A DNA stretch of 64,000 bases from Psychromonas aquimarina ATCC BAA-1526 (GCF_000428725.1 NZ_AUAM01000021.1:23981-87980), one strand, 5' to 3'; shown: positions 8,561 to 19,167, counted from the stretch's first letter. Program-made: numbers and translations. The notes: a model not told the origin generated them from the letters alone.

Positions 8561-10510
8561 ATGAAACTGTTTATTAAATTATTTGCAGGGTTAATTACAC
8601 TGCTTGTTCTGGCCGTTGTTATTTTGCTGACGGTAATCGATCCGAATGATTATAAGGAAGAGATTCAAACTCAGGTTAAAAATACCATTAACCGCGATTT
8701 ATTAATTAACGGTGATATAAGCTGGACTTTTTATCCGCAGCTGGGATTCAGCAGTGGTGAAATTGAACTGAATAACCTGGATGGTTTTAATCGTAAGCAC
8801 CTGGTTAAAATTGATGAAGCTTCACTCGGTTTAGATATTATGCCCCTGCTTAAAGGGCAGATCCAGATAGGTGAACTGACACTTAATGGTTTTGTTTTAA
8901 ATCTGATCACAGATAAAAACGGACGCTCTAATCTTGATAACATGAGCAGCAAAAGTGCAGCAGAAGCACCTGCACCGCAGGAAAGCACTGAATCTCAAGA
9001 GCAAACCAGCTCTGATGGGAAATCCGATACTTTTACAGCCGATAAAATACAGCTGGCGGGTATTAATATCAATAATGCAGTTATTGAAATTCAAGACTTA
9101 ACAGTTCCTTCAAGCACTAAACTCAATATCAGCCATATTCGTCTGGGAGAATTTGCATTAGGTAAAGAAGCGGATTTGTCAGTATTAACCGATGTGCTGG
9201 TTGCTGAAATGGACGGCCATATTGATTTACAGTCGAAGCTGCTGGTTGCTGCAGATTTTTCTTCAATTAAGCTTAACAAACTTTTATTAAAAACCGACTT
9301 TAGCGGTAAAACTCTGCCTAACGGAAAAGTCAGCAGTGTACTGAGCAGTGATATCACTTATAACCTCAACAGCGCGGCAGCTGAGATTAACAACCTGCAG
9401 TTAAACGTTGATAAGATTCAGTTAAAAGGCAGTGCCTCTGTACAAACCGGTGCCGTAACCAAAGTACGTTACGCTTTAGAAGGTAATGAATGGGACCTTA
9501 ACCCTTATTTAAACCAGTCAGGGTCTGCTGACAGTACACCTGAGAGTACTCCCGAGAGCGCCCCCGGCACAGCCCCTGGTCCGCAAAACGAAACCCCGGC
9601 AGCGGAGCAGGAGCCTGATTTAAGCTTTTTAAACACCTTAGATGTCCAGGGCACCTTAAAAATTGCCGGAGTGAAAGCAGACAAACTGGTGATCGGCGAG
9701 ATTAATAAAACCCTGCAGATCAAAAATGGTAAAGCTGAAATTAAACCATTAACTGCACAGTTATATAAAGGCCTGCTGACCGTTAACGGCATGGTCGACG
9801 ATGCTAAGGGGAAAAACAAATACAAGGTTTCTACTAATCTGAACAACGTAGATCTGCGCCCTTTATTAACTGATGCAGCCCAGGTGGATATATTAAGCGG
9901 TACCACTGCCTTTAACTTTGCAGGTACGGGTCAGGGTCTAACTCCGACAAAAATTAAATCAGGACTCATGGGCAGCGGTGACTTCGAACTGCTTGACGGT
10001 GAGTTATACGGCGTTAATATTCCCCAGGAGATCCGCACCCTGAAAGCCAGACTTTCAGGTAAACCTGCTCCTACTACGGCAGATGTCAAAAAAACAGATT
10101 TTGCATCGTTAACCGGTAAATTCAGCATTAAAAAAGGTCTGGTTAACAATCAGAAGTTTTTAATGCTGTCACCTGTCATGCGCCTTGACGGTTTAGGTCT
10201 GGTTGATATTTTAAAAGAAACCTTAGATTACAAATTAAGCATAGCGCCGCTGTCAAAAAGTGATGCTAAAACCGAACAGTTCGACCTTAACGGTGTAACC
10301 ATACCGCTGCTTATTACCGGCACCTTTACTGAGCCTAAGTTTGCTTTAGATATGGACGGCGCCCTGCGGGAGCAGCTTAAAGAAAAAGCAAAACAAGAGC
10401 TTAAAAGACAGCAGGAAAAACTCAAAGGCAAATCGACAGAAGAGCTTAAAGAGGAAGGTAAAAAGCTGGAAGACAAAGTGAAATCTAAATTTAAAAATTT
10501 ATTTGGTTAA
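8561..10510 (+). CDS. AsmA family envelope protein
   Basis: A 649-residue protein with one N-terminal membrane anchor (residues 3-25, IKLFAGLITLLVLAVVILL) and a long periplasmic part of AsmA type. LLINGDISWTFYPQLGFSSG and LGLDIMPLLKGQIQIGELTL are the conserved N-terminal strands; SPVMRLDGLGLVDI near residue 540 is the C-terminal AsmA_2 part. AsmA-like proteins are linked to lipid delivery to the outer membrane. Pro/Ser/Glu-rich linkers (about 135-155 and 318-345) separate the halves, and the C-terminus is a charged Lys/Glu helix. AAAGGA precedes the ATG. No operon partner is evident. Confidence 0.85.
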   Translation: MKLFIKLFAGLITLLVLAVVILLTVIDPNDYKEEIQTQVKNTINRDLLINGDISWTFYPQLGFSSGEIELNNLDGFNRKHLVKIDEASLGLDIMPLLKGQIQIGELTLNGFVLNLITDKNGRSNLDNMSSKSAAEAPAPQESTESQEQTSSDGKSDTFTADKIQLAGININNAVIEIQDLTVPSSTKLNISHIRLGEFALGKEADLSVLTDVLVAEMDGHIDLQSKLLVAADFSSIKLNKLLLKTDFSGKTLPNGKVSSVLSSDITYNLNSAAAEINNLQLNVDKIQLKGSASVQTGAVTKVRYALEGNEWDLNPYLNQSGSADSTPESTPESAPGTAPGPQNETPAAEQEPDLSFLNTLDVQGTLKIAGVKADKLVIGEINKTLQIKNGKAEIKPLTAQLYKGLLTVNGMVDDAKGKNKYKVSTNLNNVDLRPLLTDAAQVDILSGTTAFNFAGTGQGLTPTKIKSGLMGSGDFELLDGELYGVNIPQEIRTLKARLSGKPAPTTADVKKTDFASLTGKFSIKKGLVNNQKFLMLSPVMRLDGLGLVDILKETLDYKLSIAPLSKSDAKTEQFDLNGVTIPLLITGTFTEPKFALDMDGALREQLKEKAKQELKRQQEKLKGKSTEELKEEGKKLEDKVKSKFKNLFG

Positions 10511-10599
10511 TACATTTGTATTAGTTTGAACTGGAGGTGACGGTTCCGAAACCAGACTGGAATCAGATCCGGCATCTCCACTCGATAACAAAATTAACT

Positions 10600-10630
10600 G
10601 CCGCTGCGTACATACCTGTCTGGCAGCGGC
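10600..10630. repeat. GC-rich hairpin after asmA-like gene
   Basis: GCCGCTGC (10600-10607) pairs with GCAGCGGC (10623-10630) over a 15-nt loop in the gap between two convergent genes. No T-run follows, so it is called only as a hairpin with a possible transcript-ending role. Confidence 0.4.
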
Positions 10631-10717
10631 TATTGCCTAATTGAAGATCTGCGTGAATATGCCCGTTACAGTCAAGGTGTATTTTGACGGGTAACAGGTT
10701 TATATTATGTATATAAC

Positions 10718-12121
10718 TTATGCTGTTAAATCTTTCATTAAGTCTTCAAGTACATCAGCCTGCTTATTAAGCTGCTGCACCTCTGCAGCCGACTGAATGA
10801 TCATTTCAGCAACTAAACGCGACTGACTGCGCACCTGCTCAACATCGGAAGCAATATTATCAGCAACCGCTCCCTGCTCTTCTGCTGAGGCGGCAATTTC
10901 AGTACTCCGATCCGCAATATATTGATTCTTCTCTGCTATCTGCCGAATGTCACAGCTGACGGTATTCATGTGCTGTTCACTCGATTCAGAGTTATTAACA
11001 GTTTGGTGCATTACCTTCATTAATCCCTGACTATTACCCTGCAGCGACTCAATCATTTTTTGGATCTCCACCGTTGCTTCTTGCGTTCTACCGGCCAGTG
11101 TGCGCACCTCATCGGCAACAACAGCAAAACCACGCCCCTGCTCACCAGCCCGCGCAGCTTCTATGGCCGCATTTAATGCCAGTAGGTTTGTTTGTTCTGA
11201 GATAGAGTTAATGGTCGTCACTACATTATCAATCTGCGCAGCATCGTTATCCAGTTTTGCTACAGCATCGGCTGCTGAGCTGATTTCAGAGGCTAACTGC
11301 TTTATCGCATCAAGCGTTTGGTCGACATGCGTCAGACTCTGTGTTGTTGTCTGCGTTGCCTCACTGGTTTGGCTAGAGGTATTTTGTGCATGACTAGCCA
11401 CTTCACGGATTGAACTTGCCATTTGCTCGGTTGCACTGGCCAGGGAATCTATGCGTTCTTGCTGTTGATTAGATAACGCTTCGTTTTCGTTACTGCGTTG
11501 ACGCAGCTGCGAGCTAATTTGCTGGATCAGTGCAATCGCTTCCTGCGTTGCTTTCACCAGCAGTTGTTCGCGTTCAGATACACGGTCAATCGTCTGTGCT
11601 ATTAGATTAAATTCATTTCGGGCTGGCGCATAACCAATACGAGAAACCAGGTCGCCGTCAGCAAGACGACGTAATGCATCGTAGATGTTAAACAATGCCC
11701 CGCCCATAAAGGTCATAATGTAATAAAGAGATAGCGAGATAAGCAAGCATGACACTATGATAATGCTGACGTGGCTAAGATTAAGTGTACTGAGTAAGCC
11801 TGGCTTTGCCTGAGCTGTTAAACTGTAGCCGGCATCCTGTACCGCAGTGGTATTTACGCCCTTTGAGCCCACCTGAATACTGCTGCCAGCAAGAATACGC
11901 GTAACATCGTTTTCAGTCAGGCTGGACTGTGAAATTAAGCTGGCAATCGTATCCATGTTCTGCTGTAACAGCTGTTCCTGCTGACGCTCAAAAGCATTCA
12001 TCAGCGCTAAACTGACCATAATGATCGCCAGGAGCGGCGTAAAAAACAAGATTAAAAAGTTTTCTTTTATTTTTACATGTACCAGGTATTTATCAATCCA
12101 ACGAAACGCAACTTCTTTCAT
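10718..12121 (-). CDS. Methyl-accepting chemotaxis protein
   Basis: A 467-residue chemoreceptor. Two membrane segments flank a small periplasmic region (about residues 24-44 and 115-140), followed by a HAMP linker ([21 protein letters not shown], 150-170) and a long coiled-coil signalling domain. The signalling hairpin is fully conserved: [19 protein letters not shown], then [18 protein letters not shown], the site that contacts CheA and CheW. The periplasmic part is only about 70 residues, too small for a full four-helix or Cache domain, so the sensing mode is unclear. It is monocistronic and no che genes are nearby. Confidence 0.92.
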   Translation of the reverse strand: MKEVAFRWIDKYLVHVKIKENFLILFFTPLLAIIMVSLALMNAFERQQEQLLQQNMDTIASLISQSSLTENDVTRILAGSSIQVGSKGVNTTAVQDAGYSLTAQAKPGLLSTLNLSHVSIIIVSCLLISLSLYYIMTFMGGALFNIYDALRRLADGDLVSRIGYAPARNEFNLIAQTIDRVSEREQLLVKATQEAIALIQQISSQLRQRSNENEALSNQQQERIDSLASATEQMASSIREVASHAQNTSSQTSEATQTTTQSLTHVDQTLDAIKQLASEISSAADAVAKLDNDAAQIDNVVTTINSISEQTNLLALNAAIEAARAGEQGRGFAVVADEVRTLAGRTQEATVEIQKMIESLQGNSQGLMKVMHQTVNNSESSEQHMNTVSCDIRQIAEKNQYIADRSTEIAASAEEQGAVADNIASDVEQVRSQSRLVAEMIIQSAAEVQQLNKQADVLEDLMKDLTA

Positions 12122-12765
12122 TATTTCTATTTCCTTATTACAGCCACTATTAATGACTTCAGTTTCAAACGGAACCTATCCTTATTAGGCCATAGTAAAG
12201 GTAAAAATAAAGAGTTTAGTGATAACGTTCACACTAACTATAGAATATAGTTTTTAGACTTTTCAAAAGTAACTTATCTATCAGCCTTGAAGTGACACAG
12301 CGTAATAATTTAAAAGAGTTTTAGCATGTTACACAGCCGCATAATACGGGATAAAATTGAGAGCTCTGAAGAATAAAAAAATCCGCCAGCAAATCGAATC
12401 TGATAACGGCTCAATCACTTTTGCTTAAAAATAATGCCGATGTGATATTAACTTACTTAAATACAGCTTTGCCCACAGAAGATACCTTCGAAACCTGCCG
12501 GCTCGGAGAGCATTTATGAGTTAATTTTTTAACTCGCTTCGTTAGCTTTTTTATGAAATTAAATGAGCTTAATTAACTGGTATTTTACAATGAACTACAA
12601 TTTACTCGACAGCTGATGCGTATTGCTAAGCAAACAGCCTAATTATCTGTCATGTACAGAAAATGACTTATATATCTAAGTTTATGCATATGCTGTTTAT
12701 GGAATTACTGCAGAAAAAATATTACTGCGGTAAAGAAAATATGAATTTAAAGAGGAAAGCACAGT
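12122..12765. other. Gene-free stretch upstream of the cold-shock gene
   Basis: This 644-bp gap holds the promoter and probable long untranslated leader of the cold-shock gene. A perfect 18-nt palindrome (GAGTTAA-TTTT-TTAACTC, 12518-12535) lies in it. Two short open fragments look like gene relics: ALKNKKIRQQIESDNGSITF (12363-12425), which faintly resembles the N-terminus of MidA-like methyltransferases, and ADVILTYLNTALPTEDTFE in another frame (12436-12519), which I do not recognise. I see no intact gene. Confidence 0.4.
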
Positions 12766-12969
12766 ATGAGTAAGGGCACAGTAAAGTGGTTCAATGCAGA
12801 CAAAGGTTTCGGTTTCATCACCCCGGAGGATGGAGGTAATGATCTGTTTGTGCACCACTCGGAAATCAAAACAGGTGGTTATGCTACGCTAGATGAAGGT
12901 CAGAAAGTAGAATTCGAAGTCGGGCAAAGTCAGAAGGGACCGTGTGCAAATAACGTTGTACCGATCTGA
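12766..12969 (+). CDS. CspA-family cold-shock protein
   Basis: A 67-residue single cold-shock domain. RNP1 (KGFGFI) and RNP2 (DLFVHH) are intact, with [11 protein letters not shown] at the N-terminus. The protein binds single-stranded nucleic acid and acts as an RNA chaperone. Length is typical for the family (66-70). AGAGGAAAG sits about 8 nt before the ATG. The long AT-rich upstream stretch could be the structured, temperature-sensitive leader common in csp genes, though no specific cold box can be confirmed by eye. Confidence 0.93.
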   Translation: MSKGTVKWFNADKGFGFITPEDGGNDLFVHHSEIKTGGYATLDEGQKVEFEVGQSQKGPCANNVVPI

Positions 12970-13022
12970 TTTGAAGTAATACCCCATAATAACGGGCACG
13001 TCGATAAGGTGTGCCTGCTGTT

Positions 13023-13043
13023 GGCGCTAGTCTTCTAGCCGCC
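13023..13043 (+). terminator. Possible terminator after the cold-shock gene
   Basis: GGCGCTAG-TCTT-CTAGCCGCC can form a short GC-rich hairpin with a small bulge, followed by TAAATTTATTAT. It lies 54 bp after the stop codon. The T-run is interrupted, so this is tentative. Confidence 0.35.
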
Positions 13044-13136
13044 TAAATTTATTATACGCCTGGAAGTACTTGTATTATAAAGAGCAGCTAAGCCTGCTGC
13101 AGTAATGTTTCAGGGCTTTGTACTCTTTCCCCAATC

Positions 13137-14111
13137 TCAGCGGCAGATTAACCGTCCGCGCTCTGCCGAAAAATGCACAAGATACCTGAAACACACATAG
13201 GCCACCATCAAAGTTGCAATCAGCAGCTCAATATTTGCTAAACGTTCCACCATAGCGGCCAGCTGCGGATCAAATTTAGAGACAGATAAATAATCAGCCG
13301 TTTTATACAAAGCTGTTGCACCAATTACTAACGGAAAAGTAAAGGCAGAATAAGCCGGACTGAAAGGCAGGCGCAGCAGTTTAGTAAAAGCAAAATAAAT
13401 AAAGAAGGTAGCAAATACTGCAGTTCCGCCTAGTATAACCACCAGCAGATGGTGCGGATTTTCAGCAATGGTTAAATAACCAGCTAATAATAAGCTGGCA
13501 GGCGCGGCAAATACCGCAATAGTCGGCTTTTCACTATCAGAAATAGAGGCTGTAAAAAATAAACGGTATAACATAACAGGCAGTAATACTGCATAAGCTG
13601 CCAGACCGAATACAAACAAAGTCTGCGCCAGCGGCGCAAAAATACCGCCCGGAAATGAAACAGCCGCCACCACTATGCCTACCGGCGGAATAAACCAGCT
13701 CGGCAAAATATGTTCAACAGTGAAACTTTTACAGCGGTAATAGATAAAAACACTCAAGAAAAGCAGATGCAGCAAAATTGCAGTCAGCCATAAGACTTGT
13801 GCTAAAGAGTGATCAAAACGGCTGATATTCTTCGCCACGACCATAGCCGCCATGGCAAATGTCGGCACCACGCTGCCGCTCATATGATGGCTTAAATCCT
13901 GTTTTAATAAACCGGGATTAAAGATAAATTTAAGCAGCAGCAGAATTAATAAAGCTCCGCCTGTCAGCGCGCCAAGCATCTGCGCTTTACCCTGCAGATC
14001 CGCTTGGTTTTCCCAGCACCAGCCTAAACTTGCAATACCTAAAGCGAGGCCCGCCAGCGCAGTCGGCGTATTACATAAAGAAGTATTCACTTTTTTTATT
14101 TTTTGAATCAT
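13137..14111 (-). CDS. TDT/SLAC1-family transporter
   Basis: A 324-residue polytopic membrane protein with about ten hydrophobic segments and the tellurite-resistance/dicarboxylate transporter (TehA, Mae1, SLAC1, Ssu1) pattern: an early PTALAGLALGIASLGWCWE helix and WFIPPVGIVVAAVSFPG mid-way. Family members are anion channels or exporters for malate, sulfite or nitrate/chloride. It is divergent from a LysR regulator with a 146-bp shared promoter region, so that regulator probably controls it. Because the regulator resembles sulfite-responsive YeiE, sulfite export is a reasonable guess but not shown. Confidence 0.8.
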   Translation of the reverse strand: MIQKIKKVNTSLCNTPTALAGLALGIASLGWCWENQADLQGKAQMLGALTGGALLILLLLKFIFNPGLLKQDLSHHMSGSVVPTFAMAAMVVAKNISRFDHSLAQVLWLTAILLHLLFLSVFIYYRCKSFTVEHILPSWFIPPVGIVVAAVSFPGGIFAPLAQTLFVFGLAAYAVLLPVMLYRLFFTASISDSEKPTIAVFAAPASLLLAGYLTIAENPHHLLVVILGGTAVFATFFIYFAFTKLLRLPFSPAYSAFTFPLVIGATALYKTADYLSVSKFDPQLAAMVERLANIELLIATLMVAYVCFRYLVHFSAERGRLICR

Positions 14112-14257
14112 TGCTCTGCTCTCGCCTGCTTTAATATGAAATGATTATAAATCACAATGTTTGTTAAGAATAGTTTAAAGTATTTAACTAGGTGTTAAGG
14201 TACACTTAACGAAATAACCGTATAATCTACTGCTTCATCCAATCCTGCGAGGTTTAT

Positions 14258-15160
14258 GTGCATATTACCTTAAAACAGCTGCAGGTTTTTATCTGTATTA
14301 CTCAGGAAAAAACCATTACAGCAGCCGCCTTAAAGCTTTTTATCAGCAAACCGGCTGTCAGCATGGCGCTGGCCGAACTAGAAAAACAGTTAGGTCATAA
14401 ACTCTTTGAGCGTAAAAATAACCGCTTAATCATTAATGAACAGGGCAGGCAGTTACTGCCGCTGGCGGATGAACAGATTGAACGCAGTAAAGAGATAAGC
14501 AGCTTATTTAAACCGGCAGCTCAAAGCCGCGGTAAACTGAAAATCGGCTCAAGCAACACTATCGGCAACCATGTTATCCCCTCTCTGCTGGGTGATTTCA
14601 GAGTTACATCCAGTCAAAGCAGTCAGTCTTTATTAATTGATAACAGCACCTTTATTGCTCAGCAGCTGAAAGATTACGAACTGGATATAGGCTTAGTTGA
14701 AGCAAATATCTTTGACAGTGAGCTGCACTCAAGCCGCTGGCTGCAGGATGAAATGCTGATAGTCTGTAACAGCGGACATCAGCTGGCACAAAAAAAACAG
14801 GTAGCATTAAAAGATCTGGAAAAGCAGCAGTGGATTTTACGCGAAAACGGCTCCGGTACCCGTGACTTTTTCTTAAAACAGATTGGTGAAAAACTAGCTG
14901 CTTATGAGGTCTCGCTGGAGCTGAATACTACTGAAGCAATTATTAACTGTGTCTCTGCAGGGTTAGGCATCAGCTGTATGTCGAAACTAGCCGCACGTCA
15001 TGCGCTTAAAGATAGACGCTTAGTACAGTTAGATTTAAAGCTCAGTGAAGATATAACTATGACACGTGACTACTGGCTTATCCTGCATAAAGAAAAATAC
15101 CAGAGCCCGTTATTAAAGCAGTTTATTGAATTTGCACAAAACTGGAAGCTGCCCTTTTAA
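14258..15160 (+). CDS. LysR-family regulator, YeiE-like
   Basis: A 300-residue LysR-type regulator. The helix-turn-helix covers residues 5-62 (LKQLQVFICITQEKTITAAA, then SKPAVSMALAELEKQLGHKLFER). The inducer domain starts near 88 (GKLKIGSSNTIGNHVIPSLL). The N-terminal MHITLKQLQVF and the GSSNTIGNHVIP block resemble E. coli YeiE, a sulfite-sensing member. It lies divergent from a TDT transporter, its likely target. The ATG or GTG near 14258 is preceded by CGAGG. Confidence 0.85.
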   Translation: MHITLKQLQVFICITQEKTITAAALKLFISKPAVSMALAELEKQLGHKLFERKNNRLIINEQGRQLLPLADEQIERSKEISSLFKPAAQSRGKLKIGSSNTIGNHVIPSLLGDFRVTSSQSSQSLLIDNSTFIAQQLKDYELDIGLVEANIFDSELHSSRWLQDEMLIVCNSGHQLAQKKQVALKDLEKQQWILRENGSGTRDFFLKQIGEKLAAYEVSLELNTTEAIINCVSAGLGISCMSKLAARHALKDRRLVQLDLKLSEDITMTRDYWLILHKEKYQSPLLKQFIEFAQNWKLPF

Positions 15161-15163
15161 GCA

Positions 15164-15205
15164 TAAAAAAACGCATTAAGTAAACAGATACCTAATGCGT
15201 TTTCA
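15164..15205. terminator. Bidirectional terminator between the LysR gene and aroC
   Basis: AACGCATTA (15170-15178) pairs with TAATGCGTT (15193-15201). An A-run lies on the left and a T-run on the right, so the hairpin can end transcripts from both convergent genes. Confidence 0.75.
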
Positions 15206-15223
15206 GCAGCTTATTAAGAAAAA

Positions 15224-16312
15224 TTATTTAATAAAAGGCGTATTAGTTGTTACATGCAGATTCTGTGCACGGTGACGAAGCAGGTGATCCAGCAGCGTTA
15301 TCGCCATCTGCGCTTCTGCAATCGGCACTGCGCGGATACCGACACAGGGATCGTGACGTCCTTTAGTGATCATCTCTGTCGCTTCACCGTCAGTTGTGAT
15401 GGTACGGCCCGGAATAGTCAGACTTGATGTCGGTTTCAGGGCAATATGCGCGATAATATCCTGGCCGGTTGAAATACCGCCTAATATACCGCCGGCATGA
15501 TTGGATAAAAAACCCTCCGGTGTCATTTCATCGCGATGCTCAGTGCCCTTTTGCGCGGCAACAGCAAAACCGTCGCCAATCTCCACACCTTTAACGGCAT
15601 TAATGCTCATTAAAGAGTGTGCAAGTTCAGCATCTAAACGGTCAAATACCGGCTCGCCCAAACCAACCGGCACAGCAGAAGCAACCACAGATACTTTAGC
15701 ACCCACTGAGTTGCCCTCTTTAATCAGAGCCTTCATGTAATCTTCAAGTGCTTCTAATTTCGACGTATCTGGAAAGAAAAACGGATTGTTTTCAATCTCA
15801 TTCCAGTCAATCGAATCTGGTTTAATATCACCGAGCTGGCTTAAATAACCACGAATTTCAATGCCGAACTGCTCTTTTAAATATTTTTTAGCAATCGCAC
15901 CGGCGGCTACACGCATAGCCGTTTCACGCGCCGATGAACGGCCGCCGCCGCGGTAGTCACGATGTCCGTATTTCTGGTGATAGGTGTAATCAGCATGACC
16001 GGGGCGGAACAGATCTTTGATCGCCGAATAGTCTTTTGAACGCTGGTCGGTATTTTCAATTAACAAACCTATGCTGCAGCCGGTTGTTTTACCTTCAAAT
16101 ACACCGGATAAAATCTTAACCTGATCCCCTTCCTGACGCATCGTAGTATAACGCGACTGTCCAGGACGGCGTCTGTCTAAATCGTGCTGCAGATCTGCTT
16201 CACAAATCTCTAAACCTGGTGGAATACCGTCAACGATACAACCTAGAGCCGCACCGTGACTCTCACCAAATGTGGTTACTTTAAAAAGTTGACCAATACT
16301 GCTTCCTGCCAT
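15224..16312 (-). CDS. aroC: Chorismate synthase
   Basis: A 362-residue protein of the usual length for AroC. It catalyses the last shikimate-pathway step, 5-enolpyruvylshikimate-3-phosphate to chorismate, with reduced FMN. The family signatures are present: [14 protein letters not shown] at the N-terminus, [28 protein letters not shown] and [17 protein letters not shown] towards the end. It follows prmB on the same strand, the order seen in many gammaproteobacteria, with a 73-bp gap that contains a palindrome. Confidence 0.97.
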   Translation of the reverse strand: MAGSSIGQLFKVTTFGESHGAALGCIVDGIPPGLEICEADLQHDLDRRRPGQSRYTTMRQEGDQVKILSGVFEGKTTGCSIGLLIENTDQRSKDYSAIKDLFRPGHADYTYHQKYGHRDYRGGGRSSARETAMRVAAGAIAKKYLKEQFGIEIRGYLSQLGDIKPDSIDWNEIENNPFFFPDTSKLEALEDYMKALIKEGNSVGAKVSVVASAVPVGLGEPVFDRLDAELAHSLMSINAVKGVEIGDGFAVAAQKGTEHRDEMTPEGFLSNHAGGILGGISTGQDIIAHIALKPTSSLTIPGRTITTDGEATEMITKGRHDPCVGIRAVPIAEAQMAITLLDHLLRHRAQNLHVTTNTPFIK

Positions 16313-16344
16313 GATTTTTTCCCGCTTGTCTGTGACTTAAAACC

Positions 16345-16362
16345 GGAGGTTATATAACCTCC
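16345..16362. repeat. Perfect palindrome between prmB and aroC
   Basis: GGAGGTTAT followed by its exact complement ATAACCTCC forms an 18-nt palindrome. On the minus strand it is followed by GGTTTTAAG. It could act as an intra-operon attenuator or a stability hairpin. Confidence 0.45.
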
Positions 16363-16385
16363 ACCTTATTTGATTGTTCTTAAAC

Positions 16386-17309
16386 TTAGAACTCAGCTGC
16401 ATCAATCTGTGCTTTGGTTAATACAAATACACCATGCCCGCCCGCTTTGAATTCGATCCAGGTAAAGGGAACGTCTGGATAAGCCTGCTGCAGATGTATC
16501 TGTGAATTACCGACTTCAACAAATAACACGCCGTTTTCAGTTAATTTACTGCTCGCCTGCTGGAGCATTTTACGTACTAAGTCTAAACCGTCAAACCCGC
16601 ATGCTAAGCCCAGCTCAGGTTCATGTTTAAACTCTTCCGGTAAGTTTGCCATATCTTCAGCGTCAACATAAGGCGGATTCGAAACAATTAAATCGTACTT
16701 TTCCTGCTCAATGCCGGAAAAAAGATCTGACTGAATCGGGAAAACCTGCTGCTCAAGCCCATGCCCCTGAATATTAATTTCCGCGACATCTAAAGCATCT
16801 TCAGAAATATCAACGGCATCCACTTCCGCTTCTGGGAAGGCATAAGCACAGGCTATTGCAATACACGCACTGCCGGTGCATAAGTCGAGAATACGTTTAG
16901 GCTCCTCTTCAACCCAAGGTGCAAACTGTGATTTAATTAACTCAGCAAACGGTGAACGCGGCACTAAAGTACGTTCGTCAACATAAAACTCTAAACCCGC
17001 AAACCAGGCTGTATTGGTTAAATAGGCAACCGGAATACGCTTTTCAATACGCATAACAATCAGCTCAGCTAACATTTCCCGTTCACGTCTGGTTAGGCGT
17101 GCCTGCAGAACACTGTCGTGGCTGTCCATGGCTAAATTCAATGAAGGTAATATAAGCTGAAGCGCATCATCCCAGGCGTTGTCTGTTCCATGGCCGTAAA
17201 AAATCCCGGCGCGGTTAAACTCGGTTGCAGCCCAGCGCAGCATATCCTGGATAGTGACCAGTTCATTAACGGCTTCATCTGTAAAAATCGTATCCAACTT
17301 ATTCTCCAA
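16386..17309 (-). CDS. prmB: Ribosomal protein L3 glutamine methyltransferase
   Basis: A 307-residue class I methyltransferase that N5-methylates a glutamine of ribosomal protein L3. The N-terminal helical domain is followed by motif [21 protein letters not shown] and the catalytic NPPY box ([11 protein letters not shown]). The sequence is closer to PrmB than PrmC: the [10 protein letters not shown] segment and the association with aroC and smrB agree with this. It is divergent from smrB with a 56-bp gap. Confidence 0.95.
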   Translation of the reverse strand: MENKLDTIFTDEAVNELVTIQDMLRWAATEFNRAGIFYGHGTDNAWDDALQLILPSLNLAMDSHDSVLQARLTRREREMLAELIVMRIEKRIPVAYLTNTAWFAGLEFYVDERTLVPRSPFAELIKSQFAPWVEEEPKRILDLCTGSACIAIACAYAFPEAEVDAVDISEDALDVAEINIQGHGLEQQVFPIQSDLFSGIEQEKYDLIVSNPPYVDAEDMANLPEEFKHEPELGLACGFDGLDLVRKMLQQASSKLTENGVLFVEVGNSQIHLQQAYPDVPFTWIEFKAGGHGVFVLTKAQIDAAEF

Positions 17310-17365
17310 TTAAGGTAAACTCACGCAACTTTGTTTTATTTAAATAAGCAGCAATAGGAAAGACC

Positions 17366-17911
17366 ATGACTAATAAAAATAAAAACGATGATTTTTCGCT
17401 ATTCAGCGCTGAGTTTTCAGGTATCAAAAAGTTGCAACAGGATACCATAAAACTACCGACTAAAAACATGAAGAAAAAAGAAGCCGTCAAACAAAAGCGC
17501 GAAGAAACATTTGAAGCAAATCATTTCTCCGACGGGTTTGAACCCCACCTTCCGGAAGAGGGCCCGGTTCGTTACTGCCGTGAAGATGCAGATAAGTATT
17601 TAGTAAAACAGATAAGACGCGGTGATTTTGCACCGGAAATTATCCTCGATATGCACGGCCTGACACAGGAAGAAGCCAAACGTGAATTAGGCGCACTCAT
17701 CGCCTGCTGTAAAAAAGAGGGGCTGTACTGCTGCAGCGTGATGCACGGTGTTGGTAAACATATCTTAAAAAAACAGGTACCGTTATGGCTTGCTCAGCAT
17801 CCGGATATTTTAGCCTTTCATCAAGCACCGCTTGAATTCGGCGGACACGGCGCCCTGCTGGTTTTAGTTGAACTGGAAGACTGGCAGATGAAGCAGGAAT
17901 ACGAAAAATAA
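17366..17911 (+). CDS. smrB: Smr-domain ribosome-rescue endonuclease
   Basis: A 181-residue protein with a charged N-terminal extension and a C-terminal Smr domain. The DMHGLTQEEAKRELG motif and the HGVGKHILK and GGHGALLVL blocks are the Smr signatures. SmrB cleaves mRNA at collided ribosomes to start rescue. The prmB/smrB divergence is the same as in E. coli. Length agrees with the family (about 183). Confidence 0.93.
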   Translation: MTNKNKNDDFSLFSAEFSGIKKLQQDTIKLPTKNMKKKEAVKQKREETFEANHFSDGFEPHLPEEGPVRYCREDADKYLVKQIRRGDFAPEIILDMHGLTQEEAKRELGALIACCKKEGLYCCSVMHGVGKHILKKQVPLWLAQHPDILAFHQAPLEFGGHGALLVLVELEDWQMKQEYEK

Positions 17912-18176
17912 TTGAGTTAAAATAAAAAGCACTTCAACCTGCAGCAGCCTGTTATTCCGCAAAGAAAATACGCTAGGCCGACTACAGAAGTGCTCAGCCG
18001 CGTCTCAACTTTTGACTGATTTGATAATCAATCCTATCTTTTAACTATGCTTTATTGCCTTATTAAAACAGTCGTGGTCCCATTTAAGGGCAGTGCAAGA
18101 GAGGTAATTGCTCAGATTAGTGCATCATTAATATTTTGACTGCCGGCAGACAAACTTCAAACAGCAAGGAAAGCTT

Positions 18177-18998
18177 ATGTTAAAAAAGCTTTTAACCTTA
18201 TTCACTGTATGCGCATTGTCTCTTATACTGCCTGCTACAAAGGTGCCTGCAGATGTAATTCCCCTGCATGTCCCGGTTCTTGAAGAGAGTCCTGAGCAGC
18301 ACCTGTTCTACCATGAGCTCCTGGAAACAGCTATTGAAGAAATTGGCCATACCCCTGAATTGACAGCATCCCAACTCCCGCAGCTTAGAATTAAAAGCTA
18401 CCTGCAGCACGGCTTAATCAGCCTGTACTGGATGATCGAATCTGAACAGAGAAACCAGGACTACATTCCTATTGAGATAGGGCTTACCAGTAAATTAATC
18501 GGCAAAAGAGTTTTATTTATTAAAAAAGGCGACCAGCATTTATTTGAGACGGTGGAAAATCTTGAGGACTTTCGAGATTTAAACTTAACGGCACATTTAG
18601 GCAAAAAATGGTTTGATGTCAGGGTCTGGCAGGAAAATGAGCTTGCCTATAAAGAGCACTCCGGCAGCTGGAAACAGATTTTCAGAATGATTGAGCTGGG
18701 CACCAGGCATAATTACTTCCCCAGAGGAATAAATGAGATCCTTGTAGAAGCGGCGGAATACCCGAATCTAGCGATAGAAAAACGCCTGGTTTTAATCTAC
18801 GACCGGGATTTTCGTTTTTACCTGAGCAATACAGGTATCAACGCCGGCAGCAGGTATAAAGCAGTGATTGAGCAGGCTCTAAAAAAAGCCCGGGAAAGCG
18901 GCTTAATAAAGCGTTTAATTAAGAAATACTGGGGCAGTGAATTCGAAATATTAGATTATGACAACAGAATAAAAATTCTTCTGCAGACACCAGAATAA
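18177..18998 (+). CDS. Orphan periplasmic type 2 binding-protein-like protein (second paralogue)
   Basis: A 273-residue exported protein with a signal peptide (about residues 5-25). It shares its architecture with the protein at 3357-4229: an SBP_bac_3-like fold with LIGKRVLFIKKGDQHLFE, NYFPRGINEI and a C-terminal ALKKARESGLIKRLIKKYW helix. No transporter gene adjoins it; smrB lies upstream and nhaD downstream on the same strand. Its role is unknown. AAGGAAAGC lies just before the ATG, which supports the start. Confidence 0.7.
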   Translation: MLKKLLTLFTVCALSLILPATKVPADVIPLHVPVLEESPEQHLFYHELLETAIEEIGHTPELTASQLPQLRIKSYLQHGLISLYWMIESEQRNQDYIPIEIGLTSKLIGKRVLFIKKGDQHLFETVENLEDFRDLNLTAHLGKKWFDVRVWQENELAYKEHSGSWKQIFRMIELGTRHNYFPRGINEILVEAAEYPNLAIEKRLVLIYDRDFRFYLSNTGINAGSRYKAVIEQALKKARESGLIKRLIKKYWGSEFEILDYDNRIKILLQTPE

Positions 18999-19167
18999 TA
19001 AAGACAGGCACACCTTAATAGTATTAACCAGCCCGAAAACAGGCACCTCATTTCCCTGCGTAAAATAAAAATTCAAATTATTTGGCGCACATCATATTCT
19101 CTTCCTGCAAACATGCCTGTCTGTACTATTCTTAACCTTACATTGCCTCAAGGAGCTGATATTAAAC

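Noticed and set aside
9091..10476. Minus-strand frames opposite the AsmA-like gene
   Set aside because: Composition and lack of ribosome-binding sites mark them as antisense shadows; the AsmA reading is complete.
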